From assembly GCA_963726295.1 (NCBI GenBank), contig CAVSBW010000001.1, positions 310,001 through 374,000 on the forward strand: 64,000 nucleotides of DNA. Direction: 5' to 3'. Numbering within the stretch: the first letter of the stretch is position 1; every line of letters starts with the position of its first letter. Position numbers and translations under genes: made by a program. This stretch comes from DASSQJ01 sp963726295. GTDB lineage: Bacteria; Actinomycetota; Actinomycetes; Actinomycetales; Dermatophilaceae. This document shows positions 35,416 to 44,934 of this stretch, in pieces. Under the pieces are notes generated by a model. That model saw nothing but the letters and a program-made list of their open reading frames with translations. It did not search any database and was not told the DNA's origin.

Positions 35416-35810
35416 CCGCCGGGGCTCCCCGCCGCCCCCGCGGCGCCCTGTCACCGAGCCCCCGCGACGGACGCCTCGCCCCGGAACCCACCCGGTGCCG
35501 GGGCGGGGCGCCCCACGCGTGCCGGGTCGCAAATTGGGTACGGCGGCGCGAGCCGTTACGATGGTCAGGGCACCACGTGCAGCACGCCTCTGGGCGCGAC
35601 CCGACAGGGGCGGTCCGGTTCGCCGGGCCACGGGCGCGACAACGACATCACAGGACGAGCGGCGACGCAGCCGGCGCGGTGACGACCGTTCACCGCGGCA
35701 CGCCGTCCGTCACCCGGGCAGTTGCACGCGCGTCGGTGTCCGATGACGCATCATGGATCACGGCCGGGCCGGCGCAGGGCCCGAGTCGACGGAGAGGCAG
35801 ACGGATCGCG
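35416..35810. other. Gene-free 395-bp stretch upstream of the L,D-transpeptidase
   Basis: No supported gene lies here. It contains the promoter candidate at 35534-35562 and otherwise GC-rich leader sequence with no clear hairpin riboswitch. The resulting 5' leader would be about 240 bases, long enough to carry RNA regulation. Confidence 0.5.
35534..35562 (+). promoter_or_regulatory. Candidate sigma-70-type promoter for the L,D-transpeptidase
   Basis: TTGGGT at 35534-35539 and TACGAT at 35557-35562 are separated by 17 bases, close to the vegetative consensus and standing out in very GC-rich DNA. It would start transcription near 35570. Confidence 0.5.
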
Positions 35811-37229
35811 ATGACCAGACGCAGCAAGGCGCTGCTCGCCGCCGCCGTGGCGGTGCCGATGGTGCTCGGGGGAGCCGGCACCGCGTACGCCGCCCACTAC
35901 CAGGATCGCGCGCTGCCGGGCAGCAGCGTCGCCGGTGTCTCCGTCTCGGGGATGACGCGCGACGAGGTCGCCGCCCAGGTCCGTGACCGCGCCGACGCCG
36001 TGACCGTCACGGTCGACGCCGAGGGCGACCAGCGCACCGAGCACCTGGCCGACCTCGGGTACACGGTCGACGTCGACGCCACCGTCGACGCCGTCTTCGC
36101 CCCGAACGCCTCGTGGTCCACCATCGCCACCTCGCTCGTCCGCTCGCACGACGTCGGCGCCGTCGTCCATACCGACGCCGAGCGCGTCGACGCCGTGGTC
36201 GAGCAGGTGGTCCATGACGCCGGCAAGGTCGGTCGCAATGCCGCCGTCCGGCTCGCCGCCGACAAGAAGGGCTTCGAGGTCGTCCCCGCCGTGGTCGGCC
36301 AGACCGTCGACCCCACGAGTCTGCAGGACGTGGTCGCGCAGGCCGCCCGCGGCCTCGCGCCGACCACCACCAGCGTCGAGTTCGTCGACACCGATCCCGC
36401 CATCACCAACGCGGCCGCCGAGAAGGTGGCCGACGCCGCCAACGCGCTCGTCGCCCGCACGGTGGTCGTGTCCGACGGCTCCGAGGACCACAAGGCCTCG
36501 CGCGCCGAGAAGGCCTCCTGGGTCTCCGTCCCCCGTGGGGGCGGAGCGCTCGGCACGCCGTCGGTCGACGCCGAGAAGGTGGCCGCCTGGGTCAAGGAGG
36601 TGGCCGGCTCCCTGGCCGTGGAGCCCACGAACGGCCTGCGCAACGTCGACTCCACCGGCGCCGTCCTGTCGGTGGTCCAGCAGGCGAGTGACGGGCGCAC
36701 GGCCGCCAACGCCGACTCCCTCGCCAAGGCCGCGTCGAAGGCGCTCGCGGCGGGCAAGGGCTACAGCGGCGCGTTCGAGTACGACACGGTCGCGGCCTCG
36801 TGGACCGACCGCAAGGTCGCCAAGGGCGCCGAGAAGCTCGCCTATCCCGCCACCGACGGCGAGAAGTGGGTCGACGTCAACCTCACCAAGCACACGATGA
36901 CCGCCTACGTCGGCGCCAAGCCGGTCATCGGCCCGGTGTCCATGGTCAGCGGTGGCGAGGACTTCCCCACCGTCACCGGCACGTACCACGTGTACCTGAA
37001 GTACGAGAAGATGGACATGAAGGGCACCAATGCCGACGGCAGTGAGTACCTCACCGAGGACGTCCCCTGGGTCTCGTTCTTCTACCGGGGCATCGCCCTG
37101 CACGGCGCCTACTGGCGCGATTCGTTCGGCTTCACGGGCTCGCACGGCTGCGTGAACCTGCCGGTCGACGTCGCGAAGCGGGTCTACGACTTCGCGCCGA
37201 TCGGCACCCCGGTGGTCTCGCACTACTGA
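35811..37229 (+). CDS. L,D-transpeptidase (YkuD) with peptidoglycan-binding-like repeat domain
   Basis: A 472-residue exported enzyme. A signal sequence or membrane anchor spans residues 1-28 (KALLAAAVAVPMVLGG, then AYA). Two long alpha/beta modules of the PG-binding type found in YkuD/VanW proteins follow (GVSVSGMTRDEVAAQV). The C-terminal YkuD domain has the catalytic box HGAYWRDSFGFTGSHGCVN (His, then Cys in SHGC). It makes 3-3 peptidoglycan crosslinks outside the membrane. The ATG at 35811 follows a GGAGAG site. Confidence 0.92.
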   Translation: MTRRSKALLAAAVAVPMVLGGAGTAYAAHYQDRALPGSSVAGVSVSGMTRDEVAAQVRDRADAVTVTVDAEGDQRTEHLADLGYTVDVDATVDAVFAPNASWSTIATSLVRSHDVGAVVHTDAERVDAVVEQVVHDAGKVGRNAAVRLAADKKGFEVVPAVVGQTVDPTSLQDVVAQAARGLAPTTTSVEFVDTDPAITNAAAEKVADAANALVARTVVVSDGSEDHKASRAEKASWVSVPRGGGALGTPSVDAEKVAAWVKEVAGSLAVEPTNGLRNVDSTGAVLSVVQQASDGRTAANADSLAKAASKALAAGKGYSGAFEYDTVAASWTDRKVAKGAEKLAYPATDGEKWVDVNLTKHTMTAYVGAKPVIGPVSMVSGGEDFPTVTGTYHVYLKYEKMDMKGTNADGSEYLTEDVPWVSFFYRGIALHGAYWRDSFGFTGSHGCVNLPVDVAKRVYDFAPIGTPVVSHY

Positions 37230-37259
37230 GCGCCCGGTCCTCGCGGCCACCACATGGTG

Positions 37260-37290
37260 ACGGCCCGTACCCCAGCGGGGTACGGGCCGT
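37260..37290 (+). terminator. Perfect 14-bp hairpin terminator
   Basis: ACGGCCCGTACCCC and its exact complement flank a 3-base loop, 30 bases after the transpeptidase stop. It is the strongest hairpin in the window and marks the border between the intact left part and the decaying right part. Confidence 0.8.
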
Positions 37291-37337
37291 CGTGGTGGAG
37301 GACCGCGGCGACGCGGCGACGAGGGCACACTTCCGTC

Positions 37338-38627
37338 ATGGACCGCCCCCTGAGCGCCGACCAGATCCGCACCGCCTTCCTCGAGGACATGACCGAGCAG
37401 GATCATGTCGTGGTCCCGCGGGGCCCCCTCATCCCTCGCGACGACCCCACCACGCTCTTCACGGGGAGCGGGATGCAGCCTTTGCTGCCCTACCTCCTCG
37501 GGGCCGACCACCCGGCGGGCCGGCGCCTGGCCGACAGCCAGACCTGCCTGCGCGTGCAGGACATCGAGGAGGTGGGCGACAACCGTCACACCACCTTCTT
37601 CGAGCTGCTCGGCAACTGGAGCCTCGGCGACTACTTCAAGGCCGAGCAGATCCCCCAGTTCTGGACGTTCCTCACCGAGCGGGTGGGCCTGGCCCCCGAG
37701 CGCATCTACGCGTCCTGCTTCATCGGGGACCCGGGACCGGGGGGCCCGGATCGCCTTCTACGGGAAGAAGAACTGGTGGTGCCGAGGCGGCAGCGCCGAG
37801 GAGATGCCGGTGGGGGAGCCCGGAGGGCCGGACACGGAGGTCTTCTACCTCTTCCCCGACGTCGAGCACGACCCGGAGTACGGCGAGCAGTGCCACCAGA
37901 ACTGCGACTGCGGGCGGTTCATCGAGCTCGGCAACTCGGTCTTCATGGAGTATCGGCGCACCGAGACCGGCTTCGAGCCGCTCCCGCGGCGCAACGTCGA
38001 CTACGGCGGCGGGCTGGCGCGCATCGCCGCGGCCGCGATGAACACCTCCGACGTCTTCCGCATCGGCTGCTCTGGCCGGTCATCGAGAAGCTCGAGGAGC
38101 TCTCGGGGCGGCGCTACGAGGAGGAGACCCACGCGATGCGGGTCATCGCAGACCACCTGCGCGGGGCCGCCTTCCTGGCCGTCGACGGCGTCCGACCGAG
38201 CAACAAGGCGCAGGGTTACGTGCTGCGTCGCCTCGTGCGTAGAGCGGTCCGGTTCGCTCTCGCCCTGGGACTCGACCGCGACTTCTTCCCGCAGATCGTG
38301 CCCACGGTGGCGGCCGTTTACGAGGCCCAGTACCCCGAGGTGCGCGACAGCGCGGACTTCGTCGTGGCGGTGCTGTCGAATGAGGAGCGCGCCTTCCGTC
38401 GCACCCTGGGCCGTGGCCTCAAGCAGCTCAAGAGCGACCGCGACACCGGGGTGAGCGGCGCGGAGGTCTTCGTGCTCTACGACACCTTCGGCTTTCCGCC
38501 CGAGCTCTCGACGGAGGAGGCCCGCACGCAGGGGATCGCGGTGAGCGAGTTCTGGCGCAAGGAGTTCGACGCTCTCATGGACGAGCAGCGCGCCCGGTCG
38601 CAGCGAGCGGCTGCCACGGTGGCCTGA
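37338..38627 (+). pseudogene. Truncated alanyl-tRNA-synthetase paralogue, twice frameshifted
   Basis: About 430 codons match only the catalytic and start of the tRNA-binding part of AlaRS. Blocks in order are HTTFFELLGNWSLGDYFK (motif 1/2 region), KNWWCRGG with a GEPGGPDTEVFY stretch, ELGNSVFMEYRR, RRNVDYGGGLARIAA and DHLRGAAFLAVDGVRPSN. Editing and C-Ala domains are absent. The frame changes near 37740 (a six-G run) and returns near 38065, so about 325 bases are out of frame with the ends. Either a decayed stand-alone AlaRS-like gene or two sequence errors would explain this. The true alaS must be elsewhere. Confidence 0.8.
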
Positions 38628-38671
38628 CGGCCACGGTGGCCCGACCACGCACGCGAGGCCGCCGGCCGCGG

Positions 38672-39190
38672 TCAGGTCGTGGTCTCTGCTCGGTCCCGTC
38701 CGACCTGGTCGTCAGGGTCGACGAAGTGGATGTTCGCCGCGGCCCGTGAGACGGCCTCGAAGCGCTCGCGCTCGGCGGTGTCATGAACCTCGGCGGCCGC
38801 GGCACGCTGGCCACTCTCGGTGTGGAGGTCGCGCTCGAGCCCCGCGAGCATGGCTCCGAGCGCGGTCGCCAAGCCGTCCGTGAGCTCGGCGAGGGTGGTG
38901 CCCTTGATGAGCAGCCGCCGATCCGAGACCGCCAGCTCCAGCCCGTGGCCCAGGCCTGCGGACTCGGCGAGGCGGTGGGCCGTCGCCGGGTCCTCGATCC
39001 GGGCCCGTTCCTCATGGGTGACCCGTCGGGAGAACACCGCCGGGACGGTGTAGCGATCGGGCTCGCCCGGTGTGCCGAGGTCGGCGGGAAGGCCCGAGGC
39101 GAGCACGGAGACCAGGTGAAGGGTGTGGGCGCGCTCCGGCGGGGCCGAGGCCTCTGCCGTCCGGGAGGTGTGGAGGGTGGGTGTCGACAT
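38672..39190 (-). CDS. Hypothetical protein
   Basis: A 172-residue acidic soluble protein starting at ATG 39190. A predicted mixed alpha/beta core (TVPAVFSRRVTHEERARIED, then LELAVSDRRLLIKGTTLAEL) is followed by a long helix (ALGAMLAGLERDLHTESGQ) and a C-terminus rich in charged residues. I do not recognise a family. Codon use resembles the neighbours. It converges with the AlaRS-like pseudogene. Confidence 0.6.
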   Translation of the reverse strand: MSTPTLHTSRTAEASAPPERAHTLHLVSVLASGLPADLGTPGEPDRYTVPAVFSRRVTHEERARIEDPATAHRLAESAGLGHGLELAVSDRRLLIKGTTLAELTDGLATALGAMLAGLERDLHTESGQRAAAAEVHDTAERERFEAVSRAAANIHFVDPDDQVGRDRAETTT

Positions 39191-39307
39191 GTCGTCATCG
39201 CCTGTCAGGGTGGAAGGAGTGGGTGGAAGGTGCAAGGGACGGCCGCCGGCCGTCCGGGCCGGTCGCGCCGGTGCCGGAGACTCGCAGGGTCACCGGCGAA
39301 GGTCGGG

Positions 39308-39682
39308 CTACGTGTCGGCGCGGGGGCTTCCCCGGCGGATGCGACGACGCAGCTGTCCGATGCGGAGGCTGCCGACGACCAGAGTGATGACCGTGAAGCC
39401 GAGGCCCGCGATGAGCAGCGTCAGCGCCAGCGGCGCCGACCCGTGCAGGCCCAGGAAGGAGACGTCAACGGGGACGGTGTTCTGCAGCATGAACACGATC
39501 AGGACCACCAGGACCGCAGCCCCGACCGCGATACCGCCCCATGCGGCGGAGATGCGGGTGTGCCGCACGGGTGTGTCGACGTCCTCCGACCTCGGGGCGG
39601 GTGCTGGCTCCGGCCGCGATCGGGTCCCCGGCTCGACGCCCTGAGGTCCGGCGGAGTGGGCTGGCGACGTGTGGACGGGCAT
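39308..39682 (-). CDS. LapA-like (DUF1049) membrane protein
   Basis: A 124-residue protein. A disordered Pro/Glu-rich N-terminus of about 50 residues leads into two transmembrane helices of the LapA/DUF1049 type (VLVVLIVFMLQNTVPVDVSF and ALTLLIAGLGFTVITLVVG) ending in a basic RRRIRR tail. The start ATG 39682 is 39 bases into a longer frame that has no better ribosome site. Function in actinobacteria is unknown. Confidence 0.75.
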   Translation of the reverse strand: MPVHTSPAHSAGPQGVEPGTRSRPEPAPAPRSEDVDTPVRHTRISAAWGGIAVGAAVLVVLIVFMLQNTVPVDVSFLGLHGSAPLALTLLIAGLGFTVITLVVGSLRIGQLRRRIRRGSPRADT

Positions 39683-39847
39683 GACGCCCTCCTCAGAAGT
39701 GCCGGGTGGCGGGTGGTGCAAACGTGCCGACCCTTCGTCCCGGGACTGGTCCTCATTCTACACCCCGCCCCGCGGCCCCGACCTCGTCGGCCGACCCGGC
39801 GCACACCGCGAGGAAGGGCGGCCCGACGGGCGGAGGAGCCGCTGGGC

Positions 39848-41347
39848 TCACCTCGTCATCGGGCTCTCGCCGGCGGTGGCCTCGAGAAGTCCCTCGGCCA
39901 GGCGCTCGGCTGTCCATCAGTGTGGTGAGGTGCGGAAAGCCCGTCGGTGGTCTCGGCAGGACGGAGGCGTCCGCGATGTACAGGCCGTCGATGCCGTGGA
40001 CGCGCGCGCGGGCGTCGACGACGGCGCCGCGGGCGGGCGACGCCCCCATCGCGCAGGTTCCGACGGTGTGGGGCAGCGAGTAGCACTCCGCGCCCACCCA
40101 CGCGAGCAGCCCCCGGGGATCCCGGGGCACGTCCTCCGGCGGGGACGCGCCGATCGAGCGCAGTGCCGAGGTGTCGAGCAGGCGAAGCGCTCGTCGGACC
40201 CCGTGGGCGAGGACGGCGAGGTCCTCCGTGGTCGGTTCGGGGAGCCAGATCCGCGGCGGTGCCGTGGGGTCGGGTGAGCCGATCTGAACCCGCCCCCGCG
40301 CGCGCGGCCGCCACAGCACCACCTCGATCCACCCCTCGGCGGGATCGCCCTCGGGATCGGCTGACCACAACGCCAGGTCCGGTGCCCGACCGGCGTCGGC
40401 CACCGGCGAGGCGAACATGGCCAGCGTGTGCAGGACAGCTCCCGGGCGCGCTGAACTCCCCGATAGCCCGTATCGATCGAGACCGCTGGGTGGTCGCTGA
40501 GGTTCATCCCCACTCCGGGCAGGTCCACCAGGACCTCGATCCCCAGCTCGTTGAGGGCTCGGGCCGGTCCGATGCCCGAACGCAGCAGCAGGCACGGGCT
40601 CCCGTACACCCCCGCGGCCAGCACCACCGTTCCCGCCGGGATCGTGGGTCCCTCGACGAGGCTCACCCCCGTGGCGCGGCCCTCCTCGATGACGACACGT
40701 TCTACCGTGGTGTTGCTTCGGACGACCAGGTTGGCAGGGGCATCGTCGAGCAGGTCCGCGCTGATGCTCCGACGCCCGCCGTGCGAGCTCATCGGTACCC
40801 GTCCGAAACCCCGCGCTCCGGGACGGTTGAGGTCGGGCTCGGGATCGACACCGTCGCCTCGCAGGGCTGCCCGGAACGCGGCCTCGAACTGCGTGGAGGC
40901 GACCTGTGGGTAGCGCGTCACCCATATCGGACCGTCTGCGCCGTGCCAGGGCTCGCCCGGGTAGTCCTCGTCGCGTTCCACGGCACAGAAGGCACTGAGT
41001 GTCTCCGCGAAGGCCCAGCCGCCTCCGACGAGCTCGTTCCACACGGCGAAGTCGGCCTGGTGGCTGCGAACGGCGAAACGGGTCACCCAGGCGGTGCCAC
41101 CCACGGCGCGCGTGCGGAGGACGGGCGTGGACCGCCCGGAGGCGTCCGGTTCGCTGGCGAACCCCCACGCATACTCGCGGGAGAAGGCCCACCCGTCACG
41201 GAGCACCGGCTGTTCGCGCCCGCGAAGGTCGGGCCCGGCCTCGATCAGGACCACCCGGCGCCCGGCGGCCGCGAGCCGGGCCGCCAGCAGGCAGCCACTC
41301 GCCCCGGCGCCGACGACCACGATGTTGTCCGGGTCGGGCATGCACAC
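39848..41347 (-). pseudogene. GMC-family oxidoreductase, twice frameshifted
   Basis: A glucose-methanol-choline type flavoprotein of about 500 codons. The FAD motif VVGAGASGCLLAARL, TRAVGGTAWV and AGVYGSPCLLLRSGIGP are in the first frame. After a shift near 40445 the C-terminal domain (HTVGTCAMGASP, VVDARARVHGIDGLYIADAS) is in a second frame. A third shift near 39925 restores the final TAERLAEGLLEATAGE tail. All catalytic blocks can be recognised, so decay is recent (or the shifts are sequence errors). The GTG at 41347 follows a GGAGG site. Confidence 0.82.
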
Positions 41348-41573
41348 AGCCTGCCTCCGTCAACCGCCCCCGGCAATGGACGGATCGCGCCCGTCTGAGC
41401 CGATGGCCAATGACGGGTAGCTGACCGCGCAACAGCCGGAGGTCGGGAGTTCCTGGAGTGACCAGGGGGTCACCCCGACATCCTCACGTTACCGGGAGCC
41501 GATGTGCCCGGTGCCGGGCCGCCTGCAACCCCCACACCGGCGCCCCAACAGGCAGGCGGCCCTCGTTGGCGGG

Positions 41574-42227
41574 TCAGCGGAGGCTGAAGGGTGGGTAGGA
41601 GTCGGTGAGCAGGAGGAACGCGTACGCCTGCACGCGCAGCGCCCACCGGGCGACACCGACGACGTAGTCGAACAGGCCGCGCGGGTAGCGCCCGGTGAAC
41701 AGGATCGCGAACCACGCGATGACCACGGCTACGAACGCGCCGATCCCGAGGAAGAACAGCACCACGTAGTGCGGCAGGGCCAGGAGCCACTTGACCAGCG
41801 GCAGCCACCGGTTGAGGTCCTCGCGCGCATCTGGGTAGTCCAGCTCGAGGTGGACGGACTGTTCGTCCTCGGTCGATGGGTAGCGGTCCGTCAGCAGCGC
41901 AAAGTAGGCGCCGACGCGCGTCGCGAAGCGGTTCAACGCGAGGAGGAAGTCGAACCACCACCTCGGGTATCGCTGCTGGAAGAGGAGCATCAGCACCGTG
42001 GCGGCGAACAGGCCGCCGGCGATGCCGCCACCGGTGCTGGTCGTCTTCTTGACCACCTCGCCCGACGCGTAGATGACCGTGGTCGAGGTCGCGGCGGCGC
42101 TCACCAGGGACAGCACGATGGCGATGGGGATGACGAGGACGATGCGGAACAGCGTGGTCACCCGGTCCAGCCGTTCGGGGTAGTCGATCTCGAGGCGAGC
42201 GGCGTACGTCTGCTGTGGCGCGACCAT
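41574..42227 (-). CDS. DUF4389 membrane protein
   Basis: A 217-residue protein with two copies of the DUF4389-type unit: each has a helix ending in RYPRWWFDFLLAL or RYPRGLFDYVVGV followed by R-V-x-A-Y-x-x-L-L-T-D-x-YP. About four to five membrane segments are visible (FRIVLVIPIAIVLSLVSAAA; IAGGLFAATVLMLLF; LLALPHYVVLFFLGIGAFVA). Function is unknown. An AGAGGA site lies just before the ATG. Confidence 0.82.
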   Translation of the reverse strand: MVAPQQTYAARLEIDYPERLDRVTTLFRIVLVIPIAIVLSLVSAAATSTTVIYASGEVVKKTTSTGGGIAGGLFAATVLMLLFQQRYPRWWFDFLLALNRFATRVGAYFALLTDRYPSTEDEQSVHLELDYPDAREDLNRWLPLVKWLLALPHYVVLFFLGIGAFVAVVIAWFAILFTGRYPRGLFDYVVGVARWALRVQAYAFLLLTDSYPPFSLR

Positions 42228-42667
42228 GGCGTCCTCTTCTCTCCGTCTCCATGCCTACTCCCCGAGCCGCCGCCGCGCCAGAGCCGGGACCATGTATGGC
42301 GGCGTGGGTACGGTCACATGAGCCATCGGGCGAGGTTCACGGGGATCCGCACAAGCGTCGCTACGAGTGCGGATCAGACCTGCTCCGAAGGGCCCGTCGC
42401 ACGCGGTGGCCGCCAGCCTGCGGACGCGCCCTCGTGGGACACGCTGCTGGACGGCGATCCCGCCGGCGTCGCCTCTGAGGTGAGACCGCTGAACCGGGGC
42501 GCGTCCCCGCCTGCATCGAAATGTGATCTCGGCGTCATGCGGGGTACGACAGCCTGCCGTGGCGGGACGCTGGAGAGTGAGGCCGCGTGCGACGGGCTGA
42601 CGGGAAGCTCGGATTCCATGGAGGACGAGGCAATGGCAGCGCCAACGGATCGGCGGCTACGGAGGGC
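42228..42667. other. Gene-free 440-bp stretch
   Basis: I see open frames on both strands but none with recognisable composition, start site or homology. It probably holds the promoters of the flanking divergent genes. GC content is slightly lower than in the neighbouring genes. Confidence 0.4.
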
Positions 42668-43018
42668 GTGCCCACCCGAACCCTCAGGGGGTGCCTGTTG
42701 ACGGCTGAGGACCTCCTGACGCGCGCCGGTGACCAGCTCAGCGTCCGCCGCGCGTTCGGCGAGCCCGTCGAACGCGACGGCATCACTGTGATCCCGGTCG
42801 CCGTCGCCATCGGCGGCGGAGGCGGCGGCACCGGCCCGGACGACCAGGGCGCCGGTGGTGGTGTCGGCGGGATCGTCCGGGGCATCGGGGTCTACGCCAT
42901 CACCAACGGCCAAGTCCGCTTCATCCCAGCCATCGACACCACCGCACTTGCCGTCATCACGCTGCTCCTCGCTCGCGGTCTGCTCCGCGCCAGCCGGCGC
43001 CGCCGCCCCCGCCGCTGA
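42668..43018 (+). CDS. GerW/YtfJ-family protein
   Basis: About 116 residues (less if TTG 42698 is the true start). It has the GerW/YtfJ core: helix AEDLLTRAGDQLSVRRAFGEP, then VERDGITVIPVAVA, a glycine-rich loop (GGGGGGTGPDD) and GVYAITNGQVRFIPAID, followed by a C-terminal hydrophobic helix with a basic RRRRPRR end. In Bacillus the family is named for spore germination; in non-sporulating actinobacteria its role is unknown. The start is uncertain. Confidence 0.7.
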   Translation: MPTRTLRGCLLTAEDLLTRAGDQLSVRRAFGEPVERDGITVIPVAVAIGGGGGGTGPDDQGAGGGVGGIVRGIGVYAITNGQVRFIPAIDTTALAVITLLLARGLLRASRRRRPRR

Positions 43019-43373
43019 CGCGACCGATCAGCGGAGGCCCGTGAGCTCGGGTTGTCGTCGCGGTACTCGTGCTTCACCACTGGGCGACGGTCGGCCAGGC
43101 GGGCCGATCCCACCGGTGTTCGAGCCACACGCGGGCGCACAGGGGCACCAAGACCCCGCCCGACCGCGGAGTGGCACTGGCCAGAGCACGTGCAGAATCT
43201 CTTGGCGTGCAGGATGACAGTCAGCGGGTCGGTCGGTGGCTCGTATTGCACGCGTCGCAGCTCGGGTGGAAGACCTCGAACCCAGGGCCGTAGTGGCGCA
43301 CTGGTGTAGCCGTCCGGCTGCCGTCCTCCTTCGCAGTGGCGACGACCGCCGTGTTGTGCGTCGGGGGCGGCCT
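43019..43373. other. Gene-free 355-bp stretch
   Basis: Short frames exist on both strands (for example a minus-strand run with HAKRFCTCSGQCH) but none is convincing. I see no repeat, tRNA or strong hairpin. It may contain old gene debris. Confidence 0.35.
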
Positions 43374-43937
43374 TCAGGCTGACGACTGCTTGGCGTTCAG
43401 GGAGTCTGCGGCCGCGAGCAGAACGAAAGCAAAGACCACGAGAACCGCGGCCGTGAGCCATCCGCCGAGCGCCAAGGGGGCGCGCACCCAGAACAGGAGG
43501 ACGACGCCGGGCACGACGAGGGTCATGGACAGGTAGGCGAACATCCGCATTCCGTAGAGGAAGACGAAGGGGAGGTAGTGGGCTCCGACGATCACCATGC
43601 TCGCGGGGAAGAACAGCTCGCTGCGACCTGTGAGCAGGGACAGGACCACTATGAGGCCGAGGGGGACCGTGAACGCGATCTGCATCGCCAGCGCTGCCAT
43701 CGGGTGCCCGGTCGGCAGGGATGCGGGTCGTCCGGTGAGCCGGATGATGAACCAGGTGAGCGGGAAGATCAGGGTGCCGCCAAGGAAGAGCACGGCGACC
43801 GCGCCCTCGGTGGAGACCCAGGTGGCCACCGAGGCCGCCGACAGCCAGACTGCCGCCGACACCAGTTGGCCGTAGAAGCCGCCGCGGTAGAGGTGACGCA
43901 CGTCGGCTTGGGCATCGGCGATCGAGATCGTGGTCAT
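43374..43937 (-). CDS. Multi-helix membrane protein, DUF7010-like
   Basis: A 187-residue protein with about six hydrophobic helices. It starts at ATG 43937 after a GAGGAG site; the frame upstream is not coding. The N-terminus (SIADAQADVRHLYRGGFYGQL) and the loops (FFPASMVIVGAHYLPFVFLYG; RMFAYLSMTLVVPGVVLL) resemble the DUF7010 family, which has no known function. No catalytic motif is seen. Confidence 0.7.
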   Translation of the reverse strand: MTTISIADAQADVRHLYRGGFYGQLVSAAVWLSAASVATWVSTEGAVAVLFLGGTLIFPLTWFIIRLTGRPASLPTGHPMAALAMQIAFTVPLGLIVVLSLLTGRSELFFPASMVIVGAHYLPFVFLYGMRMFAYLSMTLVVPGVVLLFWVRAPLALGGWLTAAVLVVFAFVLLAAADSLNAKQSSA

Positions 43938-44696
43938 GGTCGTAGTCTCCTCGCGCTCGTGGGAGCAAGGGGGGACCGCCGGCGCCGCTGTGAGACCCAA
44001 ACAGGTCGTACTGCTGGACGTCGGTCGAAGTCGAGCGGAGGCTCGACATGCGCACGCCGCGAACGGAAGTGGGCCGGAGGGGGCCCTGACGATCAGCTCC
44101 AGGACGCTGCGACCCGCAAGAGCTGGGTCAGCACCCGGGTCTGGTGGCCCGGGCGATGCAACAGTGCACGTCGTCGGCGTGCTCGGCGACGAAGTGCGAT
44201 ACGAGAGCGACACGTCCTCGGCGCCGTACAGCTGGGGGCACCTGCCGCTGGGCCGCACCATGCTGCCGCGCGAGGAGTGCGCGCCGGGAATGGACGAGGC
44301 GCTGGACGCGCTGCGTGCTGAGATCGCCGCCGACGGGTGGGTGGCCGACGGTCACGGTGGGCAGGCATGGCAGGACCACTCCAAGCTTCCGACGGGTTGG
44401 CGCCCGCCCGAACGGATTGGCTCCCGGAGCTGCAGCACGTTCAAGCGGGCGGCATCGTGCCGGCGAGTCCGAACGGCACGCAAGCACGCCAGTTCAGTCC
44501 CCGACCGCACCCCACCCGATGGGTGGGGAGGGCTCTCGGGGCATGGCGTCCACCACGATTCCCGGGGGCCGGCGCCGGTGACTCTTTGAGGTTGAGGAGC
44601 AACTTGCGCATCATCCAGATGTCGCCGAACTCCAAGAGTCGGCCGGGCCGTGACCGATGTGGATGAGCACTTCTCGCACCCGTTGGGCGAGCTAGC
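43938..44696. other. 759-bp stretch with weak gene debris
   Basis: The plus strand at about 44150-44390 encodes a protein-like stretch (VVGVLGDEVRYESD, then ECAPGMDEALDALRAEIAADGW) that looks like the C-terminal half of a small conserved actinobacterial protein, without a start or proper end. I cannot name it. The remaining bases show no supported feature. Confidence 0.35.
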
Positions 44697-44890
44697 TCAG
44701 GCTGCCGCTGGCTGCCGCGCGCACCGCTCGTAGACGTACTGGTCCATCTCGAACGTGGTGAGGATGACGACGCGAGGTGGCTCCGCTCCACCATGGACGT
44801 AAGGAGCCCTCGTGATCCGCCGAGTGGCCTCGGGGCCCTTGGTGCCGGGCATCCGGATGTCCATGAGCACGACGTCCGGCTCCAGACAAC
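44697..44890 (-). pseudogene. NarL-type response-regulator receiver fragment
   Basis: About 60 codons of a receiver domain: EPDVVLMDIRMPGTKGPEATRRI (phospho-acceptor Asp in VLMDIRMP) and VVILTTFEMDQYVYE. The N-terminal acidic pair and the whole LuxR DNA-binding domain are missing. A frameshift near 44724 converts the usual ALRAGASG helix into CARQPAAA and a stop. A remnant only. Confidence 0.65.
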
Positions 44891-44934
44891 GGTCCTACGT
44901 GAATCGGAGGCCTGCGGTTCACGACCTGAACGGT

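Noticed and set aside
42374..42913. Minus-strand frame of 179 codons before the GerW-like gene
   Set aside because: Ala/Asp-rich shadow overlapping the conserved GerW-like protein on the plus strand.
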